Positions 61,994 through 64,000 of a DNA stretch of 64,000 nucleotides are shown piece after piece. The stretch's first letter is position 1. Every line of letters begins with the position of its first letter. Below the pieces are notes generated by a model. That model worked only from the letters and a program-made list of their open reading frames with translations. It ran no database searches and had not been told where the DNA came from. This DNA is from Cricetomys ansorgei (Eukaryota > Chordata > Mammalia > Rodentia > Nesomyidae). A program made the position numbers and the translations under genes. The stretch spans positions 45,560,501-45,624,500 of the forward strand of contig JAMJFZ010000107.1 in the NCBI GenBank assembly GCA_026225945.1. Reading direction: 5' to 3'.

Positions 61994-64000
61994 TAATGGC
62001 AATGAAGAAGATACTTATAGGACAATGCAAAATCTTTTCTTAACTCTCTCGAGAATGAATAGGCACAGCTCTGCACTGACCTCCCATTTCCAGGTTTTCT
62101 GTCTCCACTGTTCATTTTTTTCTTAAGCAGCTATTCCTCAGGTTAGAGATGGGAATGAGGACTTGTGTGACTTCAGAAGCAGGAAGGGACATACCCTACA
62201 GTTAAAAAAGAACAAACCAAGTAAAAATAAGCTTCAGCATTAACAAGTGACTAATGGCAGTCAAGAGCGAGACGTAGAGTTCTCACAGTATTCTGTGTTT
62301 TAGCCTGATGTTCCCTAGTGCCTTATGGCACAGTCTGATGTTTCTGATGGGGGACTGTGAAATACAGAAATTGTTTCTTGATAACCATAAGAGTGTTAAT
62401 AGTGTATTAGTGTTACAGTGAGTATTATCTAATATACATCTTAGGTATTCTCGTTACCTTAACTTGGGCATCCCTAAATTTGATTGAGAGGAGATTTTTG
62501 AGATATGCCCTAGTACAGAGGAGGAGAAAATGTGTTCAGTAGTGTTCCACTGCTGCCCAGAAGTGCTCTGAAAGAGGAACTGGAATTCCATATAAGAAAG
62601 GATTTTTCATCCAAAGTGGGTTTTAAAATAAGGCTCCTTCCAGGCCCCTCACCCTTACTCAAAATTTACAAGTAGTGCCATTAACAAAGAATACAAAAGA
62701 GAGACTAGTGTCCCTGCAGACTAGAAAGTTCAGATGAGAAAAAGCAGGGGCTATAATACTGTTTTCAGGGGTAGTAGCGCATTGGAGGGAAATACCACAG
62801 CCCATAGAAATCACTGGTACTATAAATATGAAAATACCAAGCTTGGAATAACATGTGAGCAAAAACTAAACTGTACAAGATTAGAGATTGTTCCACAGGG
62901 GTAAGTATGGCAGGCAGGTGTTGAGGGAAGAAAGTAGCATGGAGCACACATAAACAGAAACCATGAAGAATTGACAGCATCTCCATCACTCATATTTTGG
63001 AGAAAAATTTGTATTACAGAGAGAATGTATATCTGAATATATGTATATATGAATATAATATGTCTTTGTATATATAATATGAATATATACATATATTTAA
63101 TGATGCTGCCAAACATGTATCATCTCCAGTAAAGATTAAGAAAGGTTCAATTTATTCTTTAGAAATCCTTTGTCAACATTGTTAACCTCCAGTTTCTGTT
63201 TGTTAAATACGATAGAGTATTGTATGAAACCTTACTCTATTCTCTTTTAAAAAATGCAACACACAAAAATCATTTGGTTTGGATGAAATGGATAGTAATT
63301 TTTTTTTTTAGGTTGAAAGTGATTTGCATTTAACACATGAGATCAAGCCCAAGACAAAAACAATATGTTTAAACCTACCTTACAATTGTCAGCACTAAAT
63401 TTAAAAACAACAGGCCCTCCAGAACAGGAATTTAAATTCCTTTACAATGCATTTATCTGTAGTATGCAATTCAGGAAAACAATTTAGATGCTGCATGTTC
63501 AAGATATCCTTATAAGAGAATACAATGAAAACTAAACATTCCAGACTCCTTTTTTTTGTGCCATGCTGATGAGCCAGTGATGCTAAAAGCCTTTGGCTGC
63601 AATGCAGAGAAATCAAATAAGCCAGTAACAAAGCCAGCGTGAGTACAGGGCAGAGCCCAGAGGCACCTGCCATCATGGGACTCCTGTTTGACTTGCAGAA
63701 AGATGAGGGGCTGAATGGAAAGACTCTGCTCCTTATGGTGGGATGTGGGACTGGGAATCACTTTCCCATAGCCCAACGAAAGCAGAAAGGAACATGCATT
63801 CCTTTAGCATTGGCTTCAGTGGAGTTTAATAAGCATCTCCCTGCCAGCTCCCATTTGGGAAGGAATCTGATTTTCTATTGTTTTTATGCTTGGAAACCTG
63901 TAAGTAGAAAATTTAAATTTAATGTGTGGAGTCTATAGTGCCCTCTGGTATCTAAGAGAAACAAATTCCAGTACTTCTTGGAAAAAATAATTTCTCTAAC
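61994..64000. other. Largely unique intergenic block to the window end
   Basis: About 2 kb with no recognised SINE or LTR. A TATA-rich patch lies at about 63025-63100. Frames near 63400-63940 overlap on both strands and show no family motif. Confidence 0.4.

Noticed and set aside
63401..63938. Overlapping frames of 88-99 codons on both strands near the window end
   Set aside because: No recognisable motif or splice-site pattern; random open frames of this size are expected.

Overview
This is mammalian genomic DNA from a muroid rodent. The evidence is the repeat content: B1 SINEs on both strands, tRNA-derived B2/B3 and ID/B4 SINEs, rodent MaLR-type LTRs, rodent-type L1 3' ends, two copies of the rodent hAT element URR1, long (CA)n and (TA)n tracts, and single-gene, intron-bearing organisation. 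Several B1 copies carry a TTGTAACTCTGG variant rather than the common GTGTAGCCCTGG, so a lineage other than Mus is possible, but I cannot name the species from sequence alone.

One protein-coding gene is supported: Triml1 (tripartite motif family-like 1, also called RNF209), on the + strand at 25531-33167. Six coding exons can be assembled with GT-AG introns and intact reading frame: 25531-25938, 26174-26269, 27860-28090, 29402-29424, 29606-29703 and 32629-33167. They total 1395 nt, encoding 464 residues plus stop. The order is RING finger, linker, coiled coil, PRY-SPRY, with no B-box. The 96/231/23-nt internal exon cassette is the classical TRIM-family arrangement. I see no inactivating lesion.

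Layout. 1-25.5 kb: intergenic, SINE-dense, with a 5'-complete but 3'-truncated L1 on the minus strand (10243-12590, decayed ORF1 and ORF2, two 5'UTR monomers) and one URR1 element. 25.5-33.2 kb: Triml1; intron 2 carries a UG repeat close to the exon 3 acceptor, and intron 5 carries a cluster of antisense SINEs. 33.2-64 kb: no gene found. This part holds SINEs, MaLR LTRs (about 39.7, 48.0, 51.5 and 58.1 kb), L1 3' ends, two or three ancient MIRs and AT-rich palindromes. In human and mouse TRIML2 and ZFP42 lie near TRIML1; I found neither here.

I did not find a novel multi-gene system. The points most worth a second look are splice-site details of Triml1 (two NAGNAG acceptors and the UG tract), the unusual 3'-truncated L1 with tandem promoter monomers, a repeat-poor block at 43.5-45.5 kb, and perfect AT palindromes near 61.9 kb. 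Repeat boundaries are read by eye and are approximate to tens of bases.
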